The notes: a model not told the origin generated them from the sequence alone. A stretch of DNA of 64,000 bases from Callipepla californica brunnescens (GCA_023055505.1 JALIRH010000007.1:18469152-18533151); one strand, 5' to 3'. Shown: positions 47,052 through 58,641, counted from the stretch's first letter. Numbers and translations are program-made.

Positions 47052-47979
47052 CTGTTGAAAGAAACAAGGCACATTTTAGCAAACAAAGCCATCTTATCAT
47101 TTTCTCTCTGTCTTCCAACAAAAGACTTTTAAAAGCCATCATTCTGCAGGTCTTTTTGTGAACAACTGAAATCCCACCAATTTTCATAAGAATTTTGGCT
47201 ATAAAACAGATTTTAGGAACCTTTAAATTTTAGCTAGCATTAGATCACCTCATCACACTTCAGAAATTAGCATGCATCATTGATCACTCTTCCAATACTC
47301 AGACCATGCTAATAAATTCAGTGACCACTTCTTTTAGTCAGACATATCAGGTGTGATACTATAGGAAATCTCAAGGAATATGTTTTTATCTTCTCTTTCA
47401 GAGGGATAGGACAGCATGTCTTTCCTTAAGTACAGTATACTATGCTAATGAACCAAACAGTTTTAAGCTACTGCATTCCTGTAATTCACCAGCTACTTGA
47501 CACAAAATCAGAACAAATATTTTAAGCTTTTTGTGCTTGTTGTATTTTAAAACAGCTAAGAGAGCAGTAACTGCAGGCGTTCTGTGGAGCTAGACAAGTA
47601 ACTAGGACACTTTTCTTGCATTAACAGTGTGAAAAATGATCTAACTCTGTCATGAACTCAACCAAATTGTCCATCTGCATTCGAACATCCAGAAACGGAC
47701 AGGAAAACCTGACTAAAGAGGCAACTGGAGTGCACAGAAAAAAACCTTGGGGCTACCTTCTTTGTACTACATATGTTAACACTTCAATATTTTTACATAG
47801 ATTAAAATACACAAAGTTAACAAAACCATAGATCCTTCATACAATATAGTTGTACACAATGTTAAAATGATGGCTCTTTATCCATTCAACTGCAACATGA
47901 TCAACATGTATCAATAATAGCGATTCACTAGAGCTTAAATTAATGAAGAACTGCAATCCCTCACGTAAAGGCAGCTTAC
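47052..47979. other. DST intron
   Basis: A 928-base intron with nothing recognised. Confidence 0.7.
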
Positions 47980-48163
47980 CCCTTTCTGCAGACTTCAGAA
48001 GCTCTTGATAGTATTGCTTGCAAATACTAACTTCCCTTTCCAGTTGTGCAGTATCGGAGCTTGTAAAGATTTTGGACTCCTGGCTATCTTCCACAAAATC
48101 ATCAAAGCGAGACTGCAAATTGCTTAGAACCTGCTGATGTTCACCTGGCAGCATTGTTTTTAT
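47980..48163 (-). CDS. DST: DST exon: plakin-domain spectrin repeat
   Basis: This 184-nt exon reads [20 protein letters not shown], then [15 protein letters not shown], and ends [10 protein letters not shown] plus one base (G|gtaagc). The [17 protein letters not shown] pattern is diagnostic for the spectraplakin plakin domain. Confidence 0.95.
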
Positions 48164-49254
48164 CTGTAACAGATCATAAACCCAAGGCATGGTCAGCAAC
48201 AATGCAGCTGTCTGTAACACTTCATTACCAAAAAGCAGTAATGACCAATTATTAAGACAGAAGTTAAAAAATGGAGGTCCTGAAAGCCTGCTGTTCCTGG
48301 GCTGGGGTCCACTTGACAGGTATCAGAAGAGCAGCTGGTAGATTACAATCAAAATAGAATCCTTTTCTGTATTTAAAGCAAGCGACGGGCTGTGTTAAGC
48401 CAATCCTACATCAGACACAGCCTCTCCATCTCTGTCATGTAGCAACAAACAGGCAGCCAGCAAGAGTCAGAGGAATCACATTTCAGTATTGTTTCAGATT
48501 GCTTGTTTCAAAAAGCAACAATGAGAAATCAGGATTTAAAAAGTCGTTTTAGGTATTACAAAATATTATTTCAACAGTTTGAAAACAGATTTACACCAAT
48601 GCTATATAACAAACAACTATATGTTGTTGAATATATAGCATGACTAATACAATCTGGGAACCTCACACATTTGTTCTAGCTACACAGGACAGTGTTTTGA
48701 TTTATATATCTAACAAATGAACCCTATTTATCTACTTAACATTTCAAACTACAGACATGTATAAGGATGAAATAAATCACTATAGAGGAATAAGTATTTA
48801 ACTGCCTTTGCAGCTTAAAAGAATAAATGTAATTTTCACAGTGAGAAACTACAGAGTAATGAAACAATGTTTCCACTACGACGAGCCTTAGACTTGAGAA
48901 GCTCATCTCCCCAGAAATCTTTAACATAAATGCAGAAAGGTAGGGACTTCCATAACAAAATTCAGATTTAGTCACTGTTTGATTACTTTCAAGAGATCCT
49001 GTCCCTTAGCTGACAGAACAAAGATTAGTAAAATAAGGCTAAGGGCAGTTTTCATTATAAAATCTCTCCACTCCTTCCTCATGAAATCTGCGTAAATGCT
49101 GTTCAGATCAAGGCAGAATGTTGCACAGTGTTGCACTGCCAGCTATTTCCAGGAGACAAGGATGACTGCAAATTTATTATACAGTATTCCAGAAAGCACA
49201 GCCTATGATTTCCTAGTAAATGGCTAGAAGTCCTTTGGTAGACACAGTACATAC
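48164..49254. other. DST intron
   Basis: A 1.1-kb intron with nothing recognised. Confidence 0.7.
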
Positions 49255-49381
49255 CGAGGCAACATTGCCAGATCTAACCGCCTCAATTTCATTTGTCAGG
49301 TAATGCCACGAAACCACACTCTTCATGTTTACATGTGACTCATGCCAAAGGGCCAGAACATTCTGAAACTGCTGTTCAATC
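49255..49381 (-). CDS. DST: DST exon: plakin-domain spectrin repeat after SH3
   Basis: A 127-nt exon that supplies one base, then reads [20 protein letters not shown] and ends SGNVAS|gtatgta. [17 protein letters not shown] is conserved in dystonin. The acceptor region on the coding strand contains two long T runs (A-tracts at 49400-49419 and 49470-49488). Confidence 0.95.
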
Positions 49382-49399
49382 CTGAAACATAAAAATTAA

Positions 49400-49488
49400 A
49401 AAAAAAAAAAAAAAAAACCAATTTAAGGTAAGAAAATACATTTTACATTGGAGTAACATACGAAAATGAAAAAAAAAAAAAAAAAAAA
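49400..49488 (-). repeat. Paired poly-T tracts (coding strand) near an acceptor
   Basis: Two A-runs on the plus strand of about 19-20 bases each (near 49400-49419 and 49470-49488) lie just upstream, in the DST sense, of the exon ending at 49381. Confidence 0.85.
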
Positions 49489-49635
49489 GCAGATTAACCC
49501 AAGTTTCATATTGAAAAAATAAATGAAGCACCTGTTTCCTTGGCTTTAAACCAAAGGACAATCATTTCTCTACATAAACAAACAAAAAATATTTATATTA
49601 AACATATTTTAACGCAGTTGTTACTTTGTCCCTAC

Positions 49636-49790
49636 CTGTTGGCTGTATCTATTGCTTCCTTGTTTGGTGGAGGAACTGTAAAGCACACAGATGGAACCAT
49701 GGCCTCATTACCACTTGGGCTAATGACTTTCCATTTAGCACGATGGGAGTTGTTTGCTAACACACACTCATCATCTTTGTAAATAGTTAT
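49636..49790 (-). CDS. DST: DST exon: rest of the SH3 domain
   Basis: A 155-nt exon reading [20 protein letters not shown], then [20 protein letters not shown]. The [16 protein letters not shown] segment supplies the last SH3 strands and the conserved VPSVCF end. It closes two bases into an Arg codon (AACAG|gtaggg). Confidence 0.95.
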
Positions 49791-50042
49791 CTGGTATTAA
49801 AAGAGAAGCAGAATACTTTAATGATCTAAGCATTACAGAATACTTTTACAAGGCTCTTTTGTAAATGGTATCACTATAAATAAGCAACAGAATAACCAAA
49901 ACAAAGCTCAACACAAGGATTTGCTCATTTGCTAGGGTAGAAGACATTTAGAGCCCAGTGTTCTCCAGCAACAGAGTAACTAATGAAACTTCAGCTGAAT
50001 TCTCGTGCCTGTAATTCACTTGAGGAAATTCAAGTTTCTAAC

Positions 50043-50195
50043 CTCAATTTGTCTATAGTCACAGATGGCTTTAATTGGGATGGATGTTTTCAGTATACAA
50101 TCAGGGTTCCTTGGCTTCAGCTGAATTATTGCCTTTGCTCTCCCCACAAGGCCTGCTACTGTGCTCTTATACTGCAGGAGTTGTTCCTTTTCTTC
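50043..50195 (-). CDS. DST: DST exon: start of the SH3 domain in the plakin domain
   Basis: A 153-nt phase 0/0 exon reading [20 protein letters not shown], then QLKPRNPDC, ending [13 protein letters not shown]. The ALYDY-like strand of the SH3 fold appears here as AICDYRQIE. In plakins this SH3 is inserted inside a spectrin repeat and packs against its neighbours, and it lacks the usual proline-ligand aromatics. Donor GAG|gttag. Confidence 0.95.
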
Positions 50196-50589
50196 CTAAA
50201 ACAGTTAAGAAAAGAACACATCTTAAGAAGTGGCAAGAATACAGTGCTGCTTCTTTGATCCTGCTAAGCTTTTCTTCTCCTAACTTCTTTTACTGTGTTT
50301 CTTAAAAGCAACCCATTTTACAAGAACAAAGTATCTTTCTTTAGTCATTGGTTTCCCACAGTATCTGGTATTGTAAAGATAAAGGAATAAACAAAACTAT
50401 TTAAGGGCATGAAAAACAGCCATTAGAGAACAGATAGATACAATTATTTAAGTTCTGAACCATAAATCTCATTTTTTTATTCCCTGCCTTTAAAGTAATA
50501 TATTTACAACACAATTTTTTTATCCAACCATAATCTACACATATCTTGTTTAATTGTAGCTCATATTAACAGGATCCTTGAGTTCTCAC
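50196..50589. other. DST intron
   Basis: A 394-base intron with nothing recognised. Confidence 0.7.
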
Positions 50590-50715
50590 CATAGACTCTT
50601 GGACAAGGTCTTCCAGCCTATGAAGGCTGCTTGATCTGTCACAGCTGTATTTTCGGTATATGGCATCTTTCAAATTCTTTAAATACTCCATGGCTTCTTT
50701 GGCATCACTGAAAAA
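50590..50715 (-). CDS. DST: DST exon: plakin-domain spectrin repeat
   Basis: A 126-nt phase 0/0 exon starting [20 protein letters not shown] and ending LEDLVQESM|gtgag. The KYSCD.SSS.H.LEDL segment leads directly to the SH3-bearing exons that follow. Confidence 0.95.
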
Positions 50716-51173
50716 CTAAGATGTGAAAAACAGATGGGTTATTTTCAAACAATCTAATATTTTTTATTTATTTTTAACACTGTACATTCCACTTCTGTTT
50801 GTGTAGTCCTGGAACAACGACCTGGAATATGTTCTACCTTGGCCATCATTAACAACCCTCTACATCCATCTGCAAAAGCTTTATTGACTGTAGTTCTGTA
50901 AGACATGAGTAGAACATGGCTCAGATTCTCTACTGGCAGTTATGGCACTACAAAAAAAGATCAGACCAGATCTACATCTGTAATCTGTTGCGAAGTGATA
51001 ACAATGCAGGTGTGGTAACACTGTGGGAAAATGGTTCATCATCTCATGAATGTATATGATCAGTTTCCATTCTACAGCTACTGTGAGAGAACAAGTAGCA
51101 TCTTCAAGTAAAACAGAACTTGTTGATCGTGGTCACAACTTAAAAGATTTCACAGTTTTATTGACCTCCTTAC
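50716..51173. other. DST intron
   Basis: A 458-base intron with nothing recognised. Confidence 0.7.
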
Positions 51174-51269
51174 CTCAAAATATGCAGCATTTTCTCTCAA
51201 ATGTTGCTCAACACAGTGACAGAGCTGAAGAATCCAGCTCCACTGCGTCTGCATTGCAGCTCTGTAGGC
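51174..51269 (-). CDS. DST: DST exon: plakin-domain spectrin repeat
   Basis: A 96-nt phase 0/0 exon reading [20 protein letters not shown] and ending ENAAYFE. The [14 protein letters not shown] motif is typical of plakin spectrin repeats. The acceptor is cttgaag and the donor GAG|gtaagg. An intron of 1.7 kb with a CR1 fragment precedes it. Confidence 0.95.
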
Positions 51270-52971
51270 CTTCAAGGGAGACAGAAAGATTTAACATTAG
51301 GAAATTAAAATTGAAACATACATATCAAAAGAATTGATATTGATATTGACATAAAGACATTGCAAACATGGGCATCTAGCTGATGTTACTCAAGAAAAAT
51401 AAGCTGCAACAAGGGAAATTCCTATTAGATGTGAGAAAAAACAATAACAGTCTTTACAGAAAAACATCACAGAACTCACTCCAAGAGGCTAGGACCATCC
51501 TTGGGCATATTCAGAACTCAGCTAAACAAAGACCTGCATCTCCTGAGGTTCCTCTAGTCTGAGTACACAAAAACAGTCAATGAAGATAAGCTGCAATATA
51601 TAATTTTGTGCAGCATTATTTGAATGGTGTCTCCTTCACTGCAGGATGCTGTCACCAGAGATACACTGCTCTAGCATTCACCAGCAGAGGGAGCCCTTGA
51701 CTTTACAAAAGCAGCCAAATGTCTCTGGGAATTGAGTATGATTTCTCAGGGAATTCAAAGATTTTTCCACTGGCTTCGATGAATCTCAAATTGATCCTTT
51801 AATGCGTATATTCTTTTGCACGGAATAAATCGATTTAAGAACTCTTTTAATGTCCCAGCATAGAATTACTGCAGCCACCATAAGCTGCAAGTCCTTAGAG
51901 TTGGAAGGGACCTTTAAGGGCCATCTAGTCCAACTTCTCTTCAACGAACAGGGACACCACAGCTACATCAGGCTGCCCAGGCCGTGATCCAGCCTTGCCT
52001 TGAAAGTCTGCAGGGACGAAGCATCAACCACATCCCTTAACAATCTGCTCCTCATTGTAAAAGACATCATCTCTGTGAAATACTTGTTTCATCACCGATA
52101 AGCACAATTTAATAACAGGGTATACTTAAAAGGAATGTAAATACAAACGTTAAACAAAATGTCATTTTTTATTCTAGGTAAACGCAGTGAGAAGGAGAAG
52201 TTTCCTTCATCTGTTTCCAATATACACAGCAGTAAATTTGTGAACTGAGCTAAAAAACTACAGAGATCCATTCTCTCTATTTTTTCTTTACTTATAATAA
52301 AGCTGCTTTTTATCGTTTCCATTTTTACCACCCACTGTCTGTACTGTTTTCTTGGAAATCTACAGGGAAAATTTTCAGAACTCCTCCTTGGGAACTTGTT
52401 ATGACCCTACAACAGCTACAAAAAAATTCTGTGAAGAGTTCACCTAGAGTTTGGTTCAAACCTGAGGTAATTCACACCACCTGGTCAGATTTTTTAATAT
52501 CCAAATAAATTTCCTAACTTACTGACAAAGAAGTTATGAAATAAACATTAAACCATAATAGGAAGCAATAAATACAATAAGTAACTGGAAATGTCCTGCT
52601 GTCCAACTGAATGGAATCCGAGTAAGGACAGTTCTGTGCCCTCAGCCTGCCATGGCAATTTGCATCAAAGACTGCTGAAGCTGCATGCATGCCCAGCAGG
52701 GGAAACATCAGTACAGATCAATTTCTGAAATCGGAGTCTTAGCTTTCAGTGGGGTGTGATCTAAGCAATCTAAAACATAACCATCATTTTACAGAAATGT
52801 TTACACTTTTTGGAAACTGGAAGATGGGAATACAGTAGAGACACTGAACAGGAATTAAAGGTCTCATTATTGGGATCTGGTTGCTTAATATCCTGTGAGA
52901 AAGCATTTCCCTTCTTTCCCTCTACAGTCTATTAAATCACTTAAATCATGTGCTTCTTTAAACTAACTTAC
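51270..52971. other. DST intron containing CR1
   Basis: A 1.7-kb intron between exons 52972 and 51269. The CR1 fragment is listed separately; the remainder shows nothing I can name. Confidence 0.7.
51893..52092 (-). mobile_element. CR1 LINE 3' fragment
   Basis: The plus strand reads GAGTTGGAAGGGACCTTTAA, then CATCTAGTCCAACTTCTC, CAGGCTGCCCAGGC and CCAGCCTTGCCTTGAA, the reverse complement of the CR1 3' region. About 200 bases, and the octamer tail has been lost or diverged. Sense strand the same as DST. Confidence 0.9.
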
Positions 52972-53076
52972 CTCAATGGTTAGCCTGGCTGGGTGATTTT
53001 CAAGAAGCAACTGTTCAGCTACTTCTTGTACTGATTTAATAACTTCTTCTTTTTGATCAAGTTCTCTCATCAATTC
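52972..53076 (-). CDS. DST: DST exon: plakin-domain spectrin repeat
   Basis: A 105-nt phase 0/0 exon starting [11 protein letters not shown] and ending [13 protein letters not shown]|gtaag. Its acceptor is preceded on the coding strand by a T-rich run (the A-tract at 53101-53119), which extends the polypyrimidine tract. Confidence 0.94.
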
Positions 53077-53197
53077 CTTTTTTGTTTCCAAACAAAACAA
53101 AACAAAAAAAAAAAAAAAAGCAGAAACATTTTAGAAACTTGTAGAATTGTTAAAGATGACTTAACGCTTCTCTCTGGATTATACTGCCAATACATAC

Positions 53198-53359
53198 TGC
53201 ATGGTATTCCTTTTTTCTTGTTATATTGGGGTTTCTTTCACTCCAATCATATGCAACTTCCTCCTCTTCTTTTTCATTCAGCCATATGAGCTCTCTAGTA
53301 GCACGAGACACAAAATCGTGAAGAGTATCTAGATGCCTCTCCTGATTTCTCGATGTGTT
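53198..53359 (-). CDS. DST: DST exon: plakin-domain spectrin repeat
   Basis: A 162-nt phase 0/0 exon reading [20 protein letters not shown] and then [20 protein letters not shown]. The [14 protein letters not shown] motif is strongly conserved across spectraplakins. The donor is GCA|gtatgt and the acceptor aatgaag. Confidence 0.95.
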
Positions 53360-53462
53360 CTTCATTAAAAAGGAGAAAAAAATCAGAATTTAAAACTCAG
53401 CCCTTTCCATAGATGATGTGTACAGTGAAAAGCTGAACATCAAAGATGCATGACAAACTTAC

Positions 53463-53540
53463 CAAGAGTTTTGAATACTGACTTTCCAGTTTGTGCAATT
53501 TTTCTGCATAACTGAGTTTAAGAGGGGCAGTCATTTGGAT
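53463..53540 (-). CDS. DST: DST exon: plakin-domain spectrin repeat
   Basis: A short 78-nt phase 0/0 exon reading [20 protein letters not shown] and ending YSKLL. Acceptor ccaaatacag, donor TTG|gtaag. It continues the helix of the flanking exons and matches dystonin. Confidence 0.94.
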
Positions 53541-53750
53541 CTGTATTTGGTGTATGAGGTCAAAAGACAAGAAAACAGTTAGACATGGTAAGGTATTCTC
53601 TACCACTAGATCTCCTGATTTCATGATATGTCATCTAGAGATCAGGAGCAAAAATAAGTAAAACCCACCCACAACTCTATAATTCAACATAGCATTATGA
53701 ATCACTCAGCAAGAAAGTTAACTGAGGAAATGAGGAATGTGGTGCCATAC

Positions 53751-53879
53751 CTCACTGATTTTTGCTTCTTTAAGGCTGGATTCAAATTCTTCAATAGCTT
53801 TGTGAACATTTTTGTGATTTTCTAAATGGCTTTCTACACTTGGTAAATCTGAACCCCATTCCACTCGATCAAGTTGCAC
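53751..53879 (-). CDS. DST: DST exon: plakin-domain spectrin repeat
   Basis: A 129-nt phase 0/0 exon starting [20 protein letters not shown] and closing with EAKISE. The Trp-Gly-x-Asp-Leu-Pro-Ser-Val pattern is conserved between dystonin and MACF1. Introns of 87 and 210 bases flank it. Confidence 0.94.
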
Positions 53880-53966
53880 CTCACAAAGAAGAAGGAAAAA
53901 TTAGCCACCATCTACAAGCAGTAAATGTAGCAACTAGAAGCAGACTGTTTCCGTAAAGATTGCTAC

Positions 53967-54429
53967 CTGCATTTCTTCTACCCAGTTCAATAGGTCCTGG
54001 ACAAACTTCATGTTCACTTCTTCTTCTGTTAAATTCTGGTCCACAAAAGCTGATTTCATAAGTGGTTTTCTGATTTGCATATGTTTGAGTGTTTGCAGAG
54101 TTCCACCATCTACTCCTGTTACATAGCTCTGAATTAACTGCGGTGGCATGCCTGGTGTGTAAGTGGGAGTCATGGCTGGTGTCAGCCTGGAAGTAAGACC
54201 TGATGAGAGGCCAGAAGTCAAACTGGAAGATGTCAAACTAGGTGTTAAACCTTGAGTCATTGCAGCATTTAATTCAGGAGTTAGGTTTGTTGTAAATCCT
54301 GAGTTTAAGCTTTCAGTTATTCCTGATATCATCAGCTTTGTCTGTTCAGTTGTTAGTGTATGTCCCTTGCTGTACAAAGAAGAAAATTCGGTTCGCATGG
54401 CCATCAGTTCATCACGAAGTTTTGCAACC
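53967..54429 (-). CDS. DST: DST exon: plakin domain with Ser/Thr/Pro-rich insert
   Basis: At 463 nt this is the longest plakin-domain exon. It opens [16 protein letters not shown] and closes [14 protein letters not shown]|gtagc. Between the two helical parts lies a low-complexity stretch rich in Leu-Thr-Pro and Ser-Gly-Leu units, such as [20 protein letters not shown]. The same insert exists in mammalian dystonin but is much reduced in MACF1. It looks like a flexible, phosphorylatable loop between spectrin repeats. Acceptor tttaatag. Confidence 0.95.
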
Positions 54430-55195
54430 CTATTAAAATGAAATAAAATAAATAAATAAAATACTTTCAGTACTTTCAGGAGTATGAATTCCAATGACCT
54501 TTAACACTTTAGTTGCACTTAAACATTCATAAAGAAGCTGGCTATGCCAGCTTTGACTATTATTAATACAGATAATAGATACAAAAATTAGACAATAACC
54601 CATTAGTGTATACCGTACACAGCACCAGGAAACAATTCAGCAAAGCAGAAATTGTACAAGATACTACACGTTGCAGTAGATCAAACACTCACAGTACACT
54701 GCCAAATAGTTGCTCGACCTCACCCAATCCAGAAAAAAACCTGACAAACTGTGGAGCCCTTTCTTCACAAAATTAAATGACACTGCTTAAACGCATCTTT
54801 CTGCTAGGACTGAACAAACTGCCACATGTAAGCTAATGTTACCCCACCTGCTAAGACACCTACAGCTACCACCAGAAACCTCACCTCTATTTTTAAAATC
54901 AAAGAGTGAATTCTGAAACCGTTTTAGCTGCAATAAAATAAGCTAAGATCTTCACACTCATATATCAGATAACGTAAGCATTTAAGTCGTGTTCCGGTGA
55001 GTGACTTTAATTTCAGAGATGAGCGAACAGTTTCTCATCTTTTGCTTGTAGGCAACGTACCCACAGTTATACCCAGCAACCTTTATTTGGGTACTAAATG
55101 ACAGACTGAAGTGTAGCCATAGACATGATTTCAAAACAATGTCCACAGACTAAATTTGGTAATTAATTTATTTCTATAAATACATTGAAAAGTAC
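54430..55195. other. DST intron
   Basis: A 766-base intron with nothing recognised. Confidence 0.7.
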
Positions 55196-55350
55196 CTCTG
55201 TACAAGCTGGTCTGCCTGATAGTACTTTCCATCAATAAGAATTTGGGCATCAATCACTTGCTGGCGGAGAAGGTTCTCAGATTCAAGAAGATAGCCAGCT
55301 ATTTCTGCTTCATGTTGAAACTGAAGCCCCGACTCTAGACGCTTGGTGTC
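55196..55350 (-). CDS. DST: DST exon: plakin-domain spectrin repeat
   Basis: This 155-nt exon reads [20 protein letters not shown] and ends [10 protein letters not shown], closing two bases into an Arg codon (AG|gtact). The sequence matches dystonin closely. In BPAG1-e this stretch belongs to the plakin domain, which targets the protein to hemidesmosomes. Confidence 0.95.
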
Positions 55351-55676
55351 CTGAGTAAATACAAGAAAGCCATCAAGCCATGCAGTTGAGTCAAAGAGAA
55401 ATGAGCTGTAACTTTTCTATGTGAAACTTTTTCCTAATTGGAAAGAAAATTGCAAAAACTTTAACTAACAGAACTCATTCTAGGCAATTCTTGGTATTTC
55501 CTTGAGGAAATGCTAAATTAATAACAGTACAACAGAAATAAAAGTATCAGTTACTAATTATTTATTAAAAAATCCTAAATATTGTGGGTTTTTGTTTCAC
55601 TGGTTTTTTTTTTAAGTAGTCACAACACTGCAGTAAGTTTATGAGCACAGACAAGTGAAATCAGCAGCTGACTTAC
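55351..55676. other. DST intron
   Basis: A 326-base intron with nothing recognised. Confidence 0.7.
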
Positions 55677-55770
55677 AGCCTGCAGAGCGTTCCGGGCAAG
55701 TATCAGTTTGTCCTCACAGCTCCGGCTGTCCCGCTGAATTCTGTTTGCAATCTGCTGCAGCATTTCCAAC
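55677..55770 (-). CDS. DST: DST exon: plakin domain, first exon shared by all isoforms
   Basis: A 94-nt exon that supplies one base, then reads [15 protein letters not shown] and ends ARNALQA before donor gtaagt. It accepts two alternative upstream exons, 58642 (long isoforms) or 55892 (BPAG1-e), both ending in the same phase. It belongs to the spectrin-repeat array of the plakin domain. Confidence 0.95.
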
Positions 55771-55891
55771 CTAAGTGATACCAGACAAGAGATAATTGTT
55801 AGTGTTATTTATATTTACAATACACACACAACTTGAAATAAAATAAGCAAACGGTATCATATGCAAAGCACACATATATATGTCAAGTTAC

Positions 55892-56058
55892 CTGCTTCCT
55901 TCTAAGGTGGCATTACCAAAGCTTATGCAAGATTTAATCATCGTGGGACCACGACTGACAGAAAGGAAATTTTCATTGGAGTCAACACTGGTTTGAACAC
56001 TGGTACTGTTGCTAAACAGTGAATCGCTGCTATGATAGCTGTAACTACTGCTGTTCAT
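55892..56058 (-). CDS. DST: DST epithelial isoform (BPAG1-e) first coding exon
   Basis: The minus strand opens ATG and reads MNSSSYSYHSSDSLFSNSTS, then SVDSNENFLS and IKSCISFGNATLEGS. It ends AG|gtaactt, two bases into an Arg codon. This is the Ser-rich N-terminus of epithelial BPAG1-e, which replaces the actin-binding domain. In human BPAG1-e this start also splices straight to [10 protein letters not shown], and the exon at 55770 begins with exactly that sequence in the right phase. The ATG is preceded by the purine GATGTAAAG context. Transcription would begin inside the gene, in the intron between 58642 and 55770. The product is a hemidesmosome linker in basal keratinocytes. Confidence 0.92.
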
Positions 56059-56192
56059 CTTTACATCCAGAGCACGGTTCTTTGTCTGTTTACATTTGCT
56101 GAAAAATGGGAAAAAAAAGGAACTCCTACAAAACGTGCAGCTTCTAGGGATGAAATTTCACCAGTGGCTTTTGAAACTCCTAGCACTCCTTC

Positions 56193-56200
56193 TTTAAATA
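56193..56200 (-). promoter_or_regulatory. TATA-like box for the internal BPAG1-e promoter
   Basis: The minus strand reads TATTTAAA about 135-142 bases upstream of the BPAG1-e ATG. This would place a start site near 56165 and give a 5' leader of roughly 110 bases. The isoform is known to have its own promoter in mammals. The assignment of this particular box is inferred from motif and position only. Confidence 0.4.
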
Positions 56201-58641
56201 GGCTTCAGTATGCATATTCAAAACCCAGCAATTAATATTCTGCCAGCTCTTCAAAAGATTTCACCTGGGGCTATGTACACCACCTCGCTTTTGGCTTCCC
56301 TAACCTTGCATTAAGGGCTTGCAAGTACAGACTAGGCAGCAGCATTAGGGCATCTCTAGGAAACAGACGTGCCAAATATTTTATCTAAGTGTCACTAAAT
56401 GTCTGTAAGCCAAATAAGAGCTTAAATAAATCTTTAAGGTGTTTCTCAGACTCTTGAGAAGTTTCAAAAACGACTAAAGTTACAACTCCACACTCCTCTG
56501 TATGGCGTAGAAATTCAGTCTGGGCTTATTCCATTTCCTTCAAATGGAACTGTACGATAAAACTGCAGGAATATCACAGTTAATCAGCTCTTACTAAGTT
56601 AATTTTAGACACCTGTACATCATCCAACCCACTATCATTACTCCACTGTCCAAGTATGCATGTTTACTAACTACCCTGTTCCACTAATCTGTCCAGCAAA
56701 TTTCCCTTTAACTTCTTCCATATTCAAAGCTAATTACTTCTTACTATTTCAACCACAAAACAAGTAAGAAAAATCTGATCACTACCCTTAAGTTGATATT
56801 TTAACTGAGAACGCAAGCTTTGGATAATTTTTTCAGTAACTCGCCTCCTGCTTTTAGCACCTCCTGAAAACCTCACCAACACCATACGATGACTGCGTTC
56901 AAGCAGAAGAGTACAGCAGAGGCACAAACACATCCCTGTGATGTTTTCACTCTGCTGGTTTTGCAAACTGGAGCTGCTTGGCACCCTGCTCACTGACATC
57001 ACATTAACTCTGATTCCACACACCAATCTGGCCACATGTTGTTTATCTGTGTTGACATTTTCAAATGTATTCACCAGACTTGGAGGCAAAGTTTTAGCTG
57101 CTCGCCAAATTTCAGTGCTTCCATGTTAGAACACATTGAGGTCACATTTTTGCCATGCTTATTGGTATACAATGGCATTTTAAGTTTGTTCACCAAACCT
57201 GAAACATGGAAAGGAGTTAGTGTGTATTTCTATGTAACTATATTCTATTTACCTAAAGAGAAAATAAACTAATGCTATTCATATAGAAAATCATAGAATG
57301 GCTTGGCTTCAAGGATCATCAGGTTCCAACCCCCCTACCACAGACAGGGTTGCCAACCACCAGATCAAGTACTAATGCCCAGGGCTCCCTTCAACCTCAT
57401 CTTAAATATCTCCAAGGATGGGGCATTCCAATGTACTCCCAGTAAAGATAATAAAGGTTTCTGTACATCTGAAAAGAATTTCCTTTCATGAAAGTAGGAA
57501 CTAACTTTGCTGCTGGCATTTTAGAACAGATTAACCTACAATATAGAGCAGACTGAACTTCTACCACTGCTTTCCAGTGCTCTGCTCAGCATGGCGGAGT
57601 ACAATTTTGCATTTCTCTACAGAAAGTTATTTCACAGTTCTTACCACAGGAATACTATAAATCTGCACTTCTTATTGAATATGCTATTTCAGTCATGCTC
57701 CAGCTTTTGTAATATATATATTTTGTGAGTATGACCTATATGAACTATGAGTGTTTCTGAGACCTGCCCTTCTTAAAACCTGCCTTTCTGAAGACTTACT
57801 AAACAATGGTCTGGATTCTTCACACTTGATTTCAGGTGCCCAAACTTTATTTTCACCAGAAATTCAGAGCCAGTATCTTCTAGAAAACCATTTAGATCTT
57901 AGGTGTCTCCTTTGAATGCTTCAGTGCGAACAGAATTAATATATACCCAGGTGTCTATACCTGTCTGCAGGTAGGAGCCCAAAGAATCATGTAATTGAAT
58001 GAAAAAAAAAGAGGAGGGTTTTTAATTAATGAATGTTAGTCCTTGTTTCTAGCACTGAGCTCAAAAGAAGCACTTTCAAAAAACTTAAATGCTCTAATAA
58101 GTCTGCATTAAGATTTTAAGGGCGCTTGGTAAGTTATTAGTGATGTACAAAATAGTATCATCGGTTCTACTACCATGGGAGACCACTATGCATTTTGCAC
58201 ATCGAAACACCCTGTGTGTTCTTGAGTGAATCAACTTTAAAAGATTTGCAGAATGAGACATCAGCTGCAACACTGTGCATCAAGCAAAATTCACATTTTA
58301 TGTAAAGGATGAGGGTGTTGTTCATGTGATAAGAGTTCAAGACAGACAAAAAGCGGTATCAACCTTGCTCTGACCATCTGCACAAGGAGAAAAATTGTAT
58401 TTGAGTGCTTTGATCTTCTGAGGCTTAGAGACTATTCTCTAAGACTTTCTGAGACTTATACAGATTACTTTCATCTGGACCTGCTTCTGTGAAGCGGACA
58501 GAAAATTTCAGGTTTGAAAAAGAGCAGAATTATTCAACAGAAATTGAAAAAGAACAGGGATGTTATCATGGAAGAAAAAAAAATTAAAGGAAAAAGAACA
58601 AAATGCATTAACCAATCCTGACAAAATGTTCACTAGCATAC
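56201..58641. other. DST intron and likely upstream control region of BPAG1-e
   Basis: The intron of the long isoforms that precedes the internal epithelial start. Nearby control elements probably lie within the first few hundred bases above 56200, but I could not pick individual sites with confidence. A CR1 fragment lies at 57285. Confidence 0.55.
57285..57503 (-). mobile_element. CR1 LINE 3' fragment
   Basis: The plus strand reads AAATCATAGAATGGCTTGGC, then GATCATCAGGTTCCAACCCC and TTGCCAACCACCAGATCAAG, the reverse complement of a CR1 3' end. About 220 bases. It lies roughly 1.1 kb upstream of the presumed BPAG1-e start. Confidence 0.9.
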
